A stretch of DNA of 64,000 nucleotides from Arthrobacter sp. B0490. GTDB lineage: Bacteria > Actinomycetota > Actinomycetes > Actinomycetales > Micrococcaceae. The stretch is from the NCBI RefSeq assembly GCF_002929355.1, contig NZ_PJIR01000008.1, forward strand, positions 1 through 64,000. The letters run 5' to 3'. Under the pieces are notes generated by a model. That model ran no database searches. It was not told the DNA's origin and saw nothing but the letters and a program-made list of their open reading frames with translations. A program made the translations under genes and the position numbers. Of this stretch, positions 49,860 to 57,380 are shown in pieces (position 1 is the stretch's first letter; each line of letters starts with the position of its first letter).

Positions 49860-50492
49860 ATGGAAACATCCTCTATCGTCGATTACCGTCCGCAGCCGGC
49901 ACAGCCCGCTGACACGGACCAGGTGGGTTGGGGTGCCGTCCCCCGGATCTCGCCCAGCCCCCTCCCTCGCACCGAGGACACGGAATTCCCCGAGGACCTG
50001 ACCGTCGTGTCGACGCGCCAGCTCCGTGTGCTGTGCAACCAGACCTACCGCCTGCTCGATCGGGACTTCCCGCCGATGGAGGCCGTGCACCACTACGAGA
50101 TGCTGGTCGAGGAGATCGAGCGCCGAGAGGTCCAGGCAGAGGTGCGCTCCGCCCCCGTGAGGACCCGCAGCGGCTTCCGGGACAACTCCCTCTTCGCCCG
50201 CTTCGAACTCTTCAGCGACGGCACCATGGTCGGCCACGTGAAGTACGAGATGAAGGGCGCCCACGCGGTCCTGATCCAGGCTGTCGTCGACCCGCGGTTC
50301 GACGCCGTCGACGTGGAGCCGGCCCTCATCCGCCAGGTGCTCCTCAACGCCCACCGCCGCCGTATCGCCGTCGTCCCCTACTGCCCGCGGGTGCGTGAAT
50401 TCCTGGCGGAATTCCCGCAGTACCGCGCCCTCCTGCCGGTCGACCAGCGGAAGCGGCTCGAGGCGACGATCCGCGCCGCGGGCGACGCCTAG
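49860..50492 (+). CDS. GNAT/NATD1-fold paralogue with degenerate acetyl-CoA loop
   Basis: A 210-aa protein homologous over its whole length to the product of 36336-37001: same N-terminal module (RQLRVLCNQTYRLLD then MLVEEIERRE), same FELFSDGTMVGHVKYEMKGAHAVLIQAVVD strands and same end (YCPRVREFLAEFPQYRALLP). In the acetyl-CoA loop, however, the first protein has GFRGTGLEP whereas this one has RFDAVDVEP, so the RxxGxG-like pyrophosphate clamp is lost. Catalysis by standard acetyl transfer is therefore doubtful. GGAG lies 6 nt before the ATG. Its TAG shares CTAG with the convergent next gene. Confidence 0.78.
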   Translation: METSSIVDYRPQPAQPADTDQVGWGAVPRISPSPLPRTEDTEFPEDLTVVSTRQLRVLCNQTYRLLDRDFPPMEAVHHYEMLVEEIERREVQAEVRSAPVRTRSGFRDNSLFARFELFSDGTMVGHVKYEMKGAHAVLIQAVVDPRFDAVDVEPALIRQVLLNAHRRRIAVVPYCPRVREFLAEFPQYRALLPVDQRKRLEATIRAAGDA

Positions 50493-50947
50493 CCCGCGCT
50501 CGGCGGCGCGGCCACCAGGAAGCGGTTGCGGACGCCGATGAGGTGACGCAGGTACGGCCGGAGGAAAGCGCGCTCCGCCGCCATGCCGGCCACCCCGAAG
50601 GGTGCCGAGAACTCGATCCTGTCGGTCATCGTCGTGACACCGTCCGACGCCGAGAACTCGTGCACGTGCCGGAAGGCACGGAACGGGCCGCTGAGTTGCT
50701 CGTCGACGAAGCGGTGCGGGGCGTCGAACTCCGAGATGACGCTCGTCATCCGGATCGGGAGGCCGAAGTGCCAGGCCCGCCACGTGACCTGCTCGCCGTC
50801 GCCGATCAGCCCGCTCGTCACCCCTCCGATGGCGCGTTCCCGGGAGAAGCGCATCGATCCGACGTGGGCGTCGATGCTGCGTGCACGGTCGAACAGTTCG
50901 GACGGGCCGACGGGGGTCGTCGTCGTACAGGTGAAGGCGACGGTCAT
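50489..50947 (-). CDS. SRPBCC-family protein
   Basis: A 152-aa protein with a START/SRPBCC lipid-binding-like fold: TPVGPSELFDRARSIDAHVG near the start, VISEFDAPHRFVDEQLSGPFRAFRHVHEF in the middle and a long C-terminal helix (AERAFLRPYLRHLIGVRNRFL). Many relatives are labelled cell-division-inhibitor-like (SulA-type) without proof. It converges on the GNAT paralogue; stops overlap by 4 bp in CTAG. GATACT lies 6 nt before the ATG, consistent with leaderless expression. Confidence 0.8.
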   Translation of the reverse strand: MTVAFTCTTTTPVGPSELFDRARSIDAHVGSMRFSRERAIGGVTSGLIGDGEQVTWRAWHFGLPIRMTSVISEFDAPHRFVDEQLSGPFRAFRHVHEFSASDGVTTMTDRIEFSAPFGVAGMAAERAFLRPYLRHLIGVRNRFLVAAPPSAG

Positions 50948-50953
50948 GCCGCC

Positions 50954-50959
50954 AGTATC
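50954..50959 (-). promoter_or_regulatory. Putative -10 box (GATACT) of SRPBCC gene
   Basis: On the minus strand GATACT ends 6 nt before the ATG at 50947. Confidence 0.45.
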
Positions 50960-51006
50960 GCAGCCCGGCGTGGGTCGGCTGCGACACCGGCGGCGGGACC
51001 TGCCGT

Positions 51007-52008
51007 TCAGGGGCGCACGAGCATCTTGCCCGTGTTCGCGCCGCCCATCATGTCCAGGAAGGCGCGGACCGCGTTCCCGATGCCGTCCACGACGGTCTCG
51101 TCGAACACGACGCTCCCATCGGCCAGCCAACCCGTCATCTTCGCCGCGAACTCGGCCTGCAGGTCCTGGTGCTGCCCGACGATGAAGCCCTCCAGCTTGA
51201 GGGAGTTCTTGACGAGATTGGCCATGTTGTCGGGGCCCGGCGTGCGCTCGGTGTTGTTGTACTGGGAGATGGCGCCGCACAGGGCGGCGCGTCCACCGCG
51301 GTTCAGGCGGTCCAGGGCCGCCTCCAGGTGGTCCCCGCCGACGTTGTCGAAGTAGACGTCGATGCCGTCGGGGGTGATCTCGCGCAACTGCTTCCGCACG
51401 GGTGCGTCCCTGTAGTTGAACGCCTCGTCGTACCCGTACTTCTCCTTCAGGAGCGCCACCTTGGCGGCCGAACCCGCGGAACCGATCACCCGGGATGCGC
51501 CCAGCTTGCGCGCCACCTGTCCGGCGATGGACCCGACGGCGCCTGCCGCCCCGGAGATGAAGACGACGTCGCCCTCCTCCATACCCGCCACGCGCTTGAG
51601 GCCGGCGTAGGCGGTGAGGCCGGTCATCCCGGCCGCGCCGAGGAAGACCGACAGGGGCAGATCCGTCTCCGGCAGGGGGGAGAAGTGCCGGGCGGGACCC
51701 TGCGCGAGATCGCGCCAGCCGTCACCGTGGAGGACCGCGCTGCCCACGGGCAGGGCGGCGGAGGTGGACTCCACGACCCTGCCCACCGCGCCGCCCGTCA
51801 TGGTCTCGCCCAGCCCGAACGGCGGGATGTAGGACTTCGCCTCACTCATGCGGCCGCGCATGTACGGATCGACGGACACGAACTCGTTGCGGACGCGTAC
51901 CTCGCCGGAGCCGAGGTCGGGCAGTTCCACCTCCACCGTGGCGAAGTCGTCCGGGGTCGGGGTGCCGACCGGGCGTGAGACGAGCTGGATCTGGGTGCTG
52001 GTGGTCAT
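51007..52008 (-). CDS. NADP-dependent medium-chain (PTGR/CurA-like) oxidoreductase
   Basis: A 333-aa zinc-free MDR enzyme that reduces enones/alkenals with NADPH. VSVDPYMRGRMSEAKSYIPPF is the diagnostic substrate-binding loop of prostaglandin reductase/leukotriene-dehydrogenase-like proteins, and VFISGAAGAVGSIAGQVARKLG is the cofactor loop. IDVYFDNVGGDHLEAAL is also conserved. It is divergent from the thioesterase gene; an 8-bp-arm inverted repeat with a GAATATTC centre lies 44 bp upstream of its start. GAGGAG lies just before the ATG. Confidence 0.9.
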   Translation of the reverse strand: MTTSTQIQLVSRPVGTPTPDDFATVEVELPDLGSGEVRVRNEFVSVDPYMRGRMSEAKSYIPPFGLGETMTGGAVGRVVESTSAALPVGSAVLHGDGWRDLAQGPARHFSPLPETDLPLSVFLGAAGMTGLTAYAGLKRVAGMEEGDVVFISGAAGAVGSIAGQVARKLGASRVIGSAGSAAKVALLKEKYGYDEAFNYRDAPVRKQLREITPDGIDVYFDNVGGDHLEAALDRLNRGGRAALCGAISQYNNTERTPGPDNMANLVKNSLKLEGFIVGQHQDLQAEFAAKMTGWLADGSVVFDETVVDGIGNAVRAFLDMMGGANTGKMLVRP

Positions 52009-52052
52009 GACTGCTCCTCGTGCTGGATTGTTTCCTTCTGGCGGGAACCACT

Positions 52053-52076
52053 GAAACGGAGAGAATATTCCGTTTC
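52053..52076. promoter_or_regulatory. Inverted repeat GAAACGGA-N8-TCCGTTTC, likely operator
   Basis: Perfect 8-bp arms flank GAGAATAT; the overlapping GAATATTC (52063-52070) is itself a palindrome. It lies between the divergent oxidoreductase (start 52008) and thioesterase (start 52135) genes. No regulator gene is adjacent. Confidence 0.5.
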
Positions 52077-52110
52077 CTCGGGAGTCGCCCGGACGCGATC
52101 GACGGGCATG

Positions 52111-52127
52111 TTACTGGTGAGTAATAT
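52111..52127 (+). promoter_or_regulatory. TTACT-GGTG-AGTAA palindrome overlapping a TAATAT -10 box
   Basis: A 14-bp inverted repeat (52111-52124) overlaps the -10 TAATAT (52122-52127), which ends 7 nt before the ATG at 52135. A repressor bound there would block this promoter. TTACT/AGTAA half-sites are typical of TetR-type regulators of lipid genes. Confidence 0.5.
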
Positions 52128-52134
52128 AGCGGGC

Positions 52135-52677
52135 ATGCACCTGATCTTCCGTACGATGCTGCAACTGTTCACCTCCGGCAGGCGCCCGGCGCTCGGTATC
52201 TGGGATCCCGGCAGTATCGACCTGCGGGTCCTCCTGACCGACATCGACATCGCGATGCACATGAACAACGGCATGTACTTCTCCGTGTTCGATCTCGGGC
52301 GCTTCGACCTCATGGTGCGCAGCGGTGTCTGGCGGACGATGCGCGCCCGCGGGTGGAGTCCCGTCGCTGCAGGGGAGACGATCAGCTTCCGCAAGTCGCT
52401 CCAGCTCGGCCGGCGGTACTCGATCGAGACCCGCATCCTCGGCCTCGACGAGCGCGCCATCTACTTCGAGCAGCGCGCGGTGGCCGACGGAGAGATCTAC
52501 GCGCGGGCCGTGATCGCCACGCGCCTCGTCTCGGGCGCGGGTCCCGTGAGCAACGAGGAGATCATCGCGGCCTTCGGTGCGCCCCCCGAGGAGCTCGTGC
52601 TGCCCGAGTGGGTCCAGGAATGGCGCCTCAACAACACACTCCCGAGTACCCGCAGGCCTGCCCCGCATTCCTGGTGA
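52135..52677 (+). CDS. Hotdog-fold acyl-CoA thioesterase-like protein (THEM6-like)
   Basis: A 180-aa hotdog-fold protein. TDIDIAMHMNNGMYFSVFDLGRFDLM contains the Asp and the hot-dog helix of 4-hydroxybenzoyl-CoA-thioesterase-like enzymes (D..HMNN), followed by strands TISFRKSLQLGRRYSIETRILG and IYFEQRAVADGEIYARAVIATRLV. It probably hydrolyses acyl-CoA or acts on a related thioester. The ATG at 52135 is chosen over 52108 because of the -10 box 7 nt upstream. Divergent from the enone reductase, possibly under one regulator. Confidence 0.85.
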   Translation: MHLIFRTMLQLFTSGRRPALGIWDPGSIDLRVLLTDIDIAMHMNNGMYFSVFDLGRFDLMVRSGVWRTMRARGWSPVAAGETISFRKSLQLGRRYSIETRILGLDERAIYFEQRAVADGEIYARAVIATRLVSGAGPVSNEEIIAAFGAPPEELVLPEWVQEWRLNNTLPSTRRPAPHSW

Positions 52678-52710
52678 TCGTCCGGGCCGGTACTTGCCCC
52701 CATGGCGCGA

Positions 52711-52728
52711 CGTCAACTAATGTTGACG
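52711..52728. promoter_or_regulatory. Perfect palindrome CGTCAAC-TAAT-GTTGACG containing the -10 box of the next gene
   Basis: Seven-base arms flank TAAT; the -10 TAATGT (52718-52723) lies inside the palindrome and ends 6 nt before the ATG at 52730. The gene it drives encodes a 71-aa helix-turn-helix protein, so autorepression is the simplest model. Confidence 0.6.
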
Positions 52729-52729
52729 C

Positions 52730-52945
52730 ATGGAGGTGGAGCGCATGAAGACTCTCGTCGGGTCGATGGATGGGAAGGGACCAGCCGATTCCCTGCAGGT
52801 GATCGCCGAACTGCACCGGGAGGTGGGAAGGGCCGAGGCCGGTCTCGTCCGCAGCGCCCGCCAGGCAGGACTGTCCTGGGAGGCGATCGCGCAGTCCCTG
52901 GGCGTGAGCAAGCAGGCCGTGCACCGCAAGTACGGCAAGCGGTAG
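52730..52945 (+). CDS. 71-aa helix-turn-helix DNA-binding protein, likely autoregulator
   Basis: A minimal DNA-binding protein. The N-terminal half is a helix (LQVIAELHREVGRAEAGLVRSA) and the C-terminal half is a helix-turn-helix: ARQAGLSWEAIAQSLGVSKQAVHRKYGKR, with a basic end. Similar HTH units occur in small actinobacterial proteins of unknown function. The promoter palindrome at 52711-52728 suggests it represses itself. It is followed by a very stable hairpin terminator (52967-53004), so the gene is a self-contained unit. It lies just downstream of the thioesterase gene, 52 bp away. Confidence 0.78.
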   Translation: MEVERMKTLVGSMDGKGPADSLQVIAELHREVGRAEAGLVRSARQAGLSWEAIAQSLGVSKQAVHRKYGKR

Positions 52946-52966
52946 GGGCGCCGAGGCACGGTACGC

Positions 52967-53004
52967 ACGAGGGAGGCGGCCCGTTCGCGGGCCGCCTCCC
53001 TCGT
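52967..53004 (+). terminator. 17-bp hairpin with UUCG tetraloop
   Basis: ACGAGGGAGGCGGCCCG pairs exactly with its complement around TTCG; a C-UUCG-G loop is among the most stable known. It starts 21 bp after the HTH stop. Confidence 0.85.
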
Positions 53005-53097
53005 CTCCTCGATCCGTCAGGAGCCCGGTGGGCCGTGGCGGTTCCTAGCTCCCCGTCAGGGTCCCGGCGCACGACTCCGCTCGGGGCGGGGGAGGAG

Positions 53098-54426
53098 TCA
53101 CCGGTCGGCGGTCCTCGCCGTCCTGCCGCGTACCAGGTGCTGTACGCCGTACAGGGCGAGTCCCAGTGCGAGGAGGATCCCCGCGCGGAGCCAGATCTCA
53201 CCCGTCTGCTGCGTGAGCAGCAGGACACAGGAAGCGATCGCGAGATACGGGAAGACCACCGCGATGCGGAAGTGCTGGTGGTCCACCTCGTCCTTCCGCA
53301 GCACGATCACGGCGATGTTCGTGCTGAGGAACACGAACAGCAGGAGCAGGACCACGGTCTGCGACAGCGACTCGAGCCCTCCCGTGAGCGTCAGCACCAT
53401 GGCCACGAGGGTGGTCGCGACGATGGCGACCCAGGGGGTGCGGCGGTTGGGGAGCACGCGGTCGAAGACGGACGGGAAGAGTCCCTGCTCCGCCATGCCG
53501 TAGGTCAGGCGGCTCGACATGATCATGGTCAGCAGGGCGCCGTTGGCGACGGCGATGAGGGCCACCAGGCTGAAGAGCCAGGTGGGGATTCCCGCGCCGG
53601 TGGCCGCGACGACGTCGAGCAGGGGTGAACTGGAGCCGGCGAGCTGGTCGGGGGCGAGGGCCGCGGAGGACGCGAGCCCGATGAGGAGGTAGACGACGCC
53701 GGCCGTCAGGAGGGCGCCGAAGATGGCGCGGGGGTAGACGCGGCTGACGTCCTGGACCTCCTCGGCGACGTTCGCCGACACCTCGAACCCGACGAAGGAG
53801 TAGTAGGCGATGAGGGAGGCGGACAGGACGGCGGATGCCGCGCTGACGCCGGGAGGGAACTCGCTGACGCGCGAGATGTCTCCGTTGCCGCCCGCCACGA
53901 AGATGCCCACGACGACGATGACCAGCACGAGACCCGAGACCTCGACGACGGTCATGACGACGTTGCTGCGGACCGATTCCTTGATCCCGCGCATGTTGAG
54001 CAGGGCCAGGAGGGCGAGGAACACCAGGGCGGCGGGCACGGCCGGCACGTCGATGAAGGTCGTGAGGTACCCGCCGGCGAAGGCCTGTGCGAGGCCCGCG
54101 GCGCTGGTCACGCCGGCGGCGAGCATGCAGAAGCCCACGAGGAACGAGATGAACGGCTTCTTGAACGCGCGGTCGGCGAAGACCGCGGCGCCGCCGGCCT
54201 TCGGGTACTTCGTCACGAGCTCGGCATAGGATCCGGCGGTCAGCAGGGCCAGGGCCAGGGCCACCATGAGGGGGACCCAGATGGCGCCGCCCACCTCGGC
54301 CGAGATCACGCCCACGAGCGCGTAGACGCCCGCGCCGAGGACGTCCCCGAGGATGAAGAGGTACAGCAGCGGGCCCGAGATGCCGCGCTTCAATCTGGTA
54401 TCGGGAACCTGCTCTGTGATGGCCAT
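53098..54426 (-). CDS. APC-family amino-acid/polyamine permease
   Basis: A 442-aa 12-helix permease. It begins MAITEQVPDTRLKRGISGPLLYLFILGDVLGAGVYALVG; GDVLGAGVY is the helix-1 signature. YYSFVGFEVSANVAEEVQDVSRVYP is the helix-6 region. It is clearly distinct from the two permeases at 41-44 kb. Substrate unknown (amino acid, polyamine or ethanolamine-like). A TAGACT -10 box 6 nt before the ATG suggests a leaderless mRNA. Confidence 0.9.
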   Translation of the reverse strand: MAITEQVPDTRLKRGISGPLLYLFILGDVLGAGVYALVGVISAEVGGAIWVPLMVALALALLTAGSYAELVTKYPKAGGAAVFADRAFKKPFISFLVGFCMLAAGVTSAAGLAQAFAGGYLTTFIDVPAVPAALVFLALLALLNMRGIKESVRSNVVMTVVEVSGLVLVIVVVGIFVAGGNGDISRVSEFPPGVSAASAVLSASLIAYYSFVGFEVSANVAEEVQDVSRVYPRAIFGALLTAGVVYLLIGLASSAALAPDQLAGSSSPLLDVVAATGAGIPTWLFSLVALIAVANGALLTMIMSSRLTYGMAEQGLFPSVFDRVLPNRRTPWVAIVATTLVAMVLTLTGGLESLSQTVVLLLLFVFLSTNIAVIVLRKDEVDHQHFRIAVVFPYLAIASCVLLLTQQTGEIWLRAGILLALGLALYGVQHLVRGRTARTADR

Positions 54427-54432
54427 GGGGCC

Positions 54433-54438
54433 AGTCTA
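54433..54438 (-). promoter_or_regulatory. Putative -10 box (TAGACT) of the third APC permease
   Basis: On the minus strand TAGACT ends 6 nt before the ATG at 54426. Confidence 0.5.
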
Positions 54439-54604
54439 GGTGGGAGTACTAAGCCGGCTGGCTATTCCGTCCTCCGGTATACCACTCGGCGCGCCAGGAT
54501 GACCACCTGTCGCGGAATGGCGACCGGCGGGTGTGACGCACAGCATAATTGCCTGTATCAACGATGGCCGGCGTCGGCCACTCATGCTGACAGAGAGGTT
54601 ATCG

Positions 54605-55993
54605 ATGAGCTGGCTAGACCGCGAGCACACCATCGCGCCACCGGGATACAACCGCTGGCTCATCCCGCCGGCCGCGCTGGCGGTCCACCTGTGTATCGGG
54701 CAGGCATACGCGACCAGCGTGTACAAGACGGCGCTGACGGCCCACTTCGAGGCGACCCTGACGCAGATCGGCATCATCTTCTCGATCGCCATCGTAATGC
54801 TGGGGCTGTCCGCAGCCGTGCTCGGCACCTGGGTGGACCGCAACGGGCCCCGCAAGGCGATGGCGACGTCGGCCGTGTTCTGGACCTCCGGCTTCCTGGT
54901 CGGAGCCCTCGGCATCTTCACCGACCAGCTGTGGCTCGTCTACCTCGGGTACGGCTTCATCGGCGGTATCGGCCTCGGCATCGGTTACATCTCGCCGGTG
55001 TCCACGCTGATCAAGTGGTTCCCCGACCGTCCGGGCCTCGCCACAGGCATGGCCATCATGGGCTTCGGCGGCGGCGCCCTCATCGCGAGCCCGCTGTCCA
55101 CGCAGCTGCTGCGCATGTACGACCCGAACTCCGGCGCGGAAGGCTGGGTGGCCAGCGGCGACGCCGTCGGCAAGCTGTTCCTGACCCTCGCCGTCGTGTA
55201 CTTCGTCTACATGATGTTCGGCGCGTTCACCATCAAGGTGCCGGCCGACGGCTGGAAGCCCGAGGGCTTCGACCCCTCACAGCTCAAGTCCAAGCCGCTC
55301 GTCACCACCGACAACGTGTCCGCCGCGAACGCGATCAGGACCCGCCAGTTCTGGCTCGTGTGGATCGTCCTGTTCTGCAACGTCACGGCAGGCATCGGCA
55401 TCCTCGAGCAGGCGTCTCCCATGATCCAGGACTTCTTCCGCGGCGCGGACGGCACGACGGCGGTCTCCGTCGCGGTGGCCGGCGGCTTCGTGGGCCTGCT
55501 GTCCATCGGCAACATGGGCGGACGCTTCGTCTGGTCGACGACGTCGGACCTCATCGGCCGCAAGCGCATCTACATGGTCTACCTCGGGGTGGGAGCTGTC
55601 CTCTACGCGGTGCTCGCCCTGGCCGGATCGTCCACCACCCTGCTGTTCGTCGTCCTGGCCTTCGTCATCATCTCGTTCTACGGCGGCGGCTTCGCCACCG
55701 TCCCGGCGTACCTCCGGGACCTCTTCGGTACGTACCAGGTCGGTGCGATCCACGGCCGTCTGCTCACCGCATGGTCGGCCGCCGGCATCGCCGGACCGCT
55801 GATCGTGAATGCGTTCCTCGACGCGCAGGGCACCCCGGGGGAGCTGACGGCCGGCGCCTACCAGCCCGCGCTGCTCACCATGGTGGGCCTGCTGATCGTG
55901 GGGTTCATCGCCAACCTCCTGGTCAGGCCGGTCGATCCCCGCTTCCACGAACCCGTCCCGGAAGCACCCCGAGAATTCGCGAAGGAGGCCTGA
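54605..55993 (+). CDS. OFA-family MFS transporter (oxalate/formate antiporter type)
   Basis: A 462-aa 12-helix MFS protein. AYATSVYKTALTAHF and LGTWVDRNGPRKAMA (motif A), GFGGGALIASPLSTQLL and FFRGADGTTAVSVAVAGGFVGLLSIGNMGGR are characteristic of the OFA family, which exchanges oxalate and formate or takes up related monocarboxylates. GAGAGG lies 6 nt before the ATG at 54605. The 34-aa small-subunit gene follows after one base. No oxalyl-CoA decarboxylase or formyl-CoA transferase gene is in the window, so the substrate is open. Confidence 0.9.
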   Translation: MSWLDREHTIAPPGYNRWLIPPAALAVHLCIGQAYATSVYKTALTAHFEATLTQIGIIFSIAIVMLGLSAAVLGTWVDRNGPRKAMATSAVFWTSGFLVGALGIFTDQLWLVYLGYGFIGGIGLGIGYISPVSTLIKWFPDRPGLATGMAIMGFGGGALIASPLSTQLLRMYDPNSGAEGWVASGDAVGKLFLTLAVVYFVYMMFGAFTIKVPADGWKPEGFDPSQLKSKPLVTTDNVSAANAIRTRQFWLVWIVLFCNVTAGIGILEQASPMIQDFFRGADGTTAVSVAVAGGFVGLLSIGNMGGRFVWSTTSDLIGRKRIYMVYLGVGAVLYAVLALAGSSTTLLFVVLAFVIISFYGGGFATVPAYLRDLFGTYQVGAIHGRLLTAWSAAGIAGPLIVNAFLDAQGTPGELTAGAYQPALLTMVGLLIVGFIANLLVRPVDPRFHEPVPEAPREFAKEA

Positions 55994-55994
55994 C

Positions 55995-56099
55995 ATGACC
56001 GGAGCACGCATCGCCGCCGTCTGGGCGCTCGTAGGAGTGCCCCTCGCCTACGGCGTCTTCCAGACGCTCACCCGTGTGGCGGCCCTGTTCGGCGGCTGA
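55995..56099 (+). CDS. OFA transporter small subunit (34-aa membrane peptide)
   Basis: A tiny gene directly after the OFA transporter (one base between stop and ATG, with AAGGAGG inside the preceding gene serving as ribosome site). The product, MTGARIAAVWALVGVPL to VAALFGG, has one transmembrane helix with the AYG kink seen in the small subunits annotated beside actinobacterial and proteobacterial OFA transporters. It probably binds the transporter in the membrane; the role of the partner is not established. Confidence 0.75.
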   Translation: MTGARIAAVWALVGVPLAYGVFQTLTRVAALFGG

Positions 56100-56294
56100 C
56101 CCGGGCGCCGGGGGGTCGGCTCCGGAGGGGCTTCGGACCGCCGACGGTGCGGGCAGCCGACGTTCCGTGCCGGCCGATGCTCCGTTGCCGCCGCGCCGGG
56201 TGCCCAGCCCCGGTGCAACGCCCCCGCGGGTCTGCCCTGCCGCGCCGGGTGTGCGGCCGGGGCTACCGTTGGAGCAGGCTACCCGGGAGGACGA

Positions 56295-57311
56295 ATGCGG
56301 AGCACGAGCAGGCAGCAGGTCGACGCCCTCGAGCGAGGTGATCTCCCTCCGCTCGACCGGGTGCGGGACGACGTCTGGGCCCTGGCGCAACCCATGCCGG
56401 GCGGTCACCTCGCCTACTCCTTCACATACCTGCTGCGGGACGCGGACGGCGGTGTCCACGTCATCGACCCCGGATGGGACTCGGACTCGAACTGGGACCG
56501 GCTGACCGCCGCGCTCGCGGAGATCGCCCCCGGCGCGGTGGGCGCCGGGGCCGTCACCGGCATCACCGGCACGCACCTGCATCCGGACCACGTGGGGATG
56601 GCCGCCCGCCTGCGGGGAGCGTCCGGCGCACCGCTGGCGATGCACGCTGTCGAGCGCCGGGCGCTCGAGCGGCACCGGGTCCGGCAGTTCGACGTCGACG
56701 AGGCCCTCGGACGCCTGGCGGACTGGGGTGTCCCGGCGGGGCGCCGCAGGGAACTGGCGCAGGACGTCGACCGGTCTCCCGAAGAACTGGTGCTGGTCGT
56801 CGACCGGGAACTCGATGACGGGGACCTCCTGGCCGTCGCCGGCTTCCGGGTCTCGGTGATGTCCACCCCCGGCCACACGGCCGGCCACCTCTGCCTCCGT
56901 GACGACGACCGGGACATCCTCTACACGGGGGACCACGTGCTGCCGACGGTGTTCCCCGGCCTCGGCCTCGGGGGAGCGACGCCGTCGAATCCGCTGGCCG
57001 ACTACCTGGCGTCGGTGGAGCGCATCCTCCCCTACGGCGGGTACGAGGCCGCCCCCGGCCACGGCTACCTGTTCGCCGGACTCGGCGAACGGGCTGCCGC
57101 GTGCGCCGACCACCAGCTCGAACGGGCACGGGAAGTGGCGTCCGTCCTGGCCGGAAGCGGGGGAGGCCCGTCGGGGCCGACCGTCTGGGAGATCGCCTCG
57201 CGCCTCACCTGGACGGCGGGATGGGACGGCCTGCACGGATTCCAGCTGCTCTCCGCACTGTCCCAGACCAGGATGCACCAGGACTTCGTCAGCACGCACG
57301 GCCTGCCCTGA
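56295..57311 (+). CDS. Metallo-beta-lactamase-fold hydrolase
   Basis: A 338-aa MBL-fold protein. The metal motif is GTHLHPDHVGMA (HxHxDH) near residue 93, followed by STPGHTAGHLC near 190 and LYTGDHVLPTVFPG near 208 with the bridging Asp. The late AAPGHGYLF holds the last His. There is a 100-residue C-terminal helical region. This type is often glyoxalase II-like or acts on thioesters. GGAGG lies 4 nt upstream of the ATG. A MarR gene follows 69 bp downstream on the same strand, so the pair is likely one transcription unit. Confidence 0.88.
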   Translation: MRSTSRQQVDALERGDLPPLDRVRDDVWALAQPMPGGHLAYSFTYLLRDADGGVHVIDPGWDSDSNWDRLTAALAEIAPGAVGAGAVTGITGTHLHPDHVGMAARLRGASGAPLAMHAVERRALERHRVRQFDVDEALGRLADWGVPAGRRRELAQDVDRSPEELVLVVDRELDDGDLLAVAGFRVSVMSTPGHTAGHLCLRDDDRDILYTGDHVLPTVFPGLGLGGATPSNPLADYLASVERILPYGGYEAAPGHGYLFAGLGERAAACADHQLERAREVASVLAGSGGGPSGPTVWEIASRLTWTAGWDGLHGFQLLSALSQTRMHQDFVSTHGLP

Positions 57312-57380
57312 CCACCGAAATCTTGGAACTTTTCCAGCGAATACGACCATAGGTGCCCTCGGCATCTATACGCTTCCTCC

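Noticed and set aside
55995..56100. A possible one-base frameshift in the OFA small subunit
   Set aside because: On first counting I placed five C's at 56040-56044. Checking against neighbouring reading frames shows four, so the 34-codon gene is intact.
57366..57372. A -10 box before the MarR gene (TATACG)
   Set aside because: The hexamer does not fit TAnnnT and its spacing to the ATG at 57381 is 8 nt or more, so it was not added to the series.
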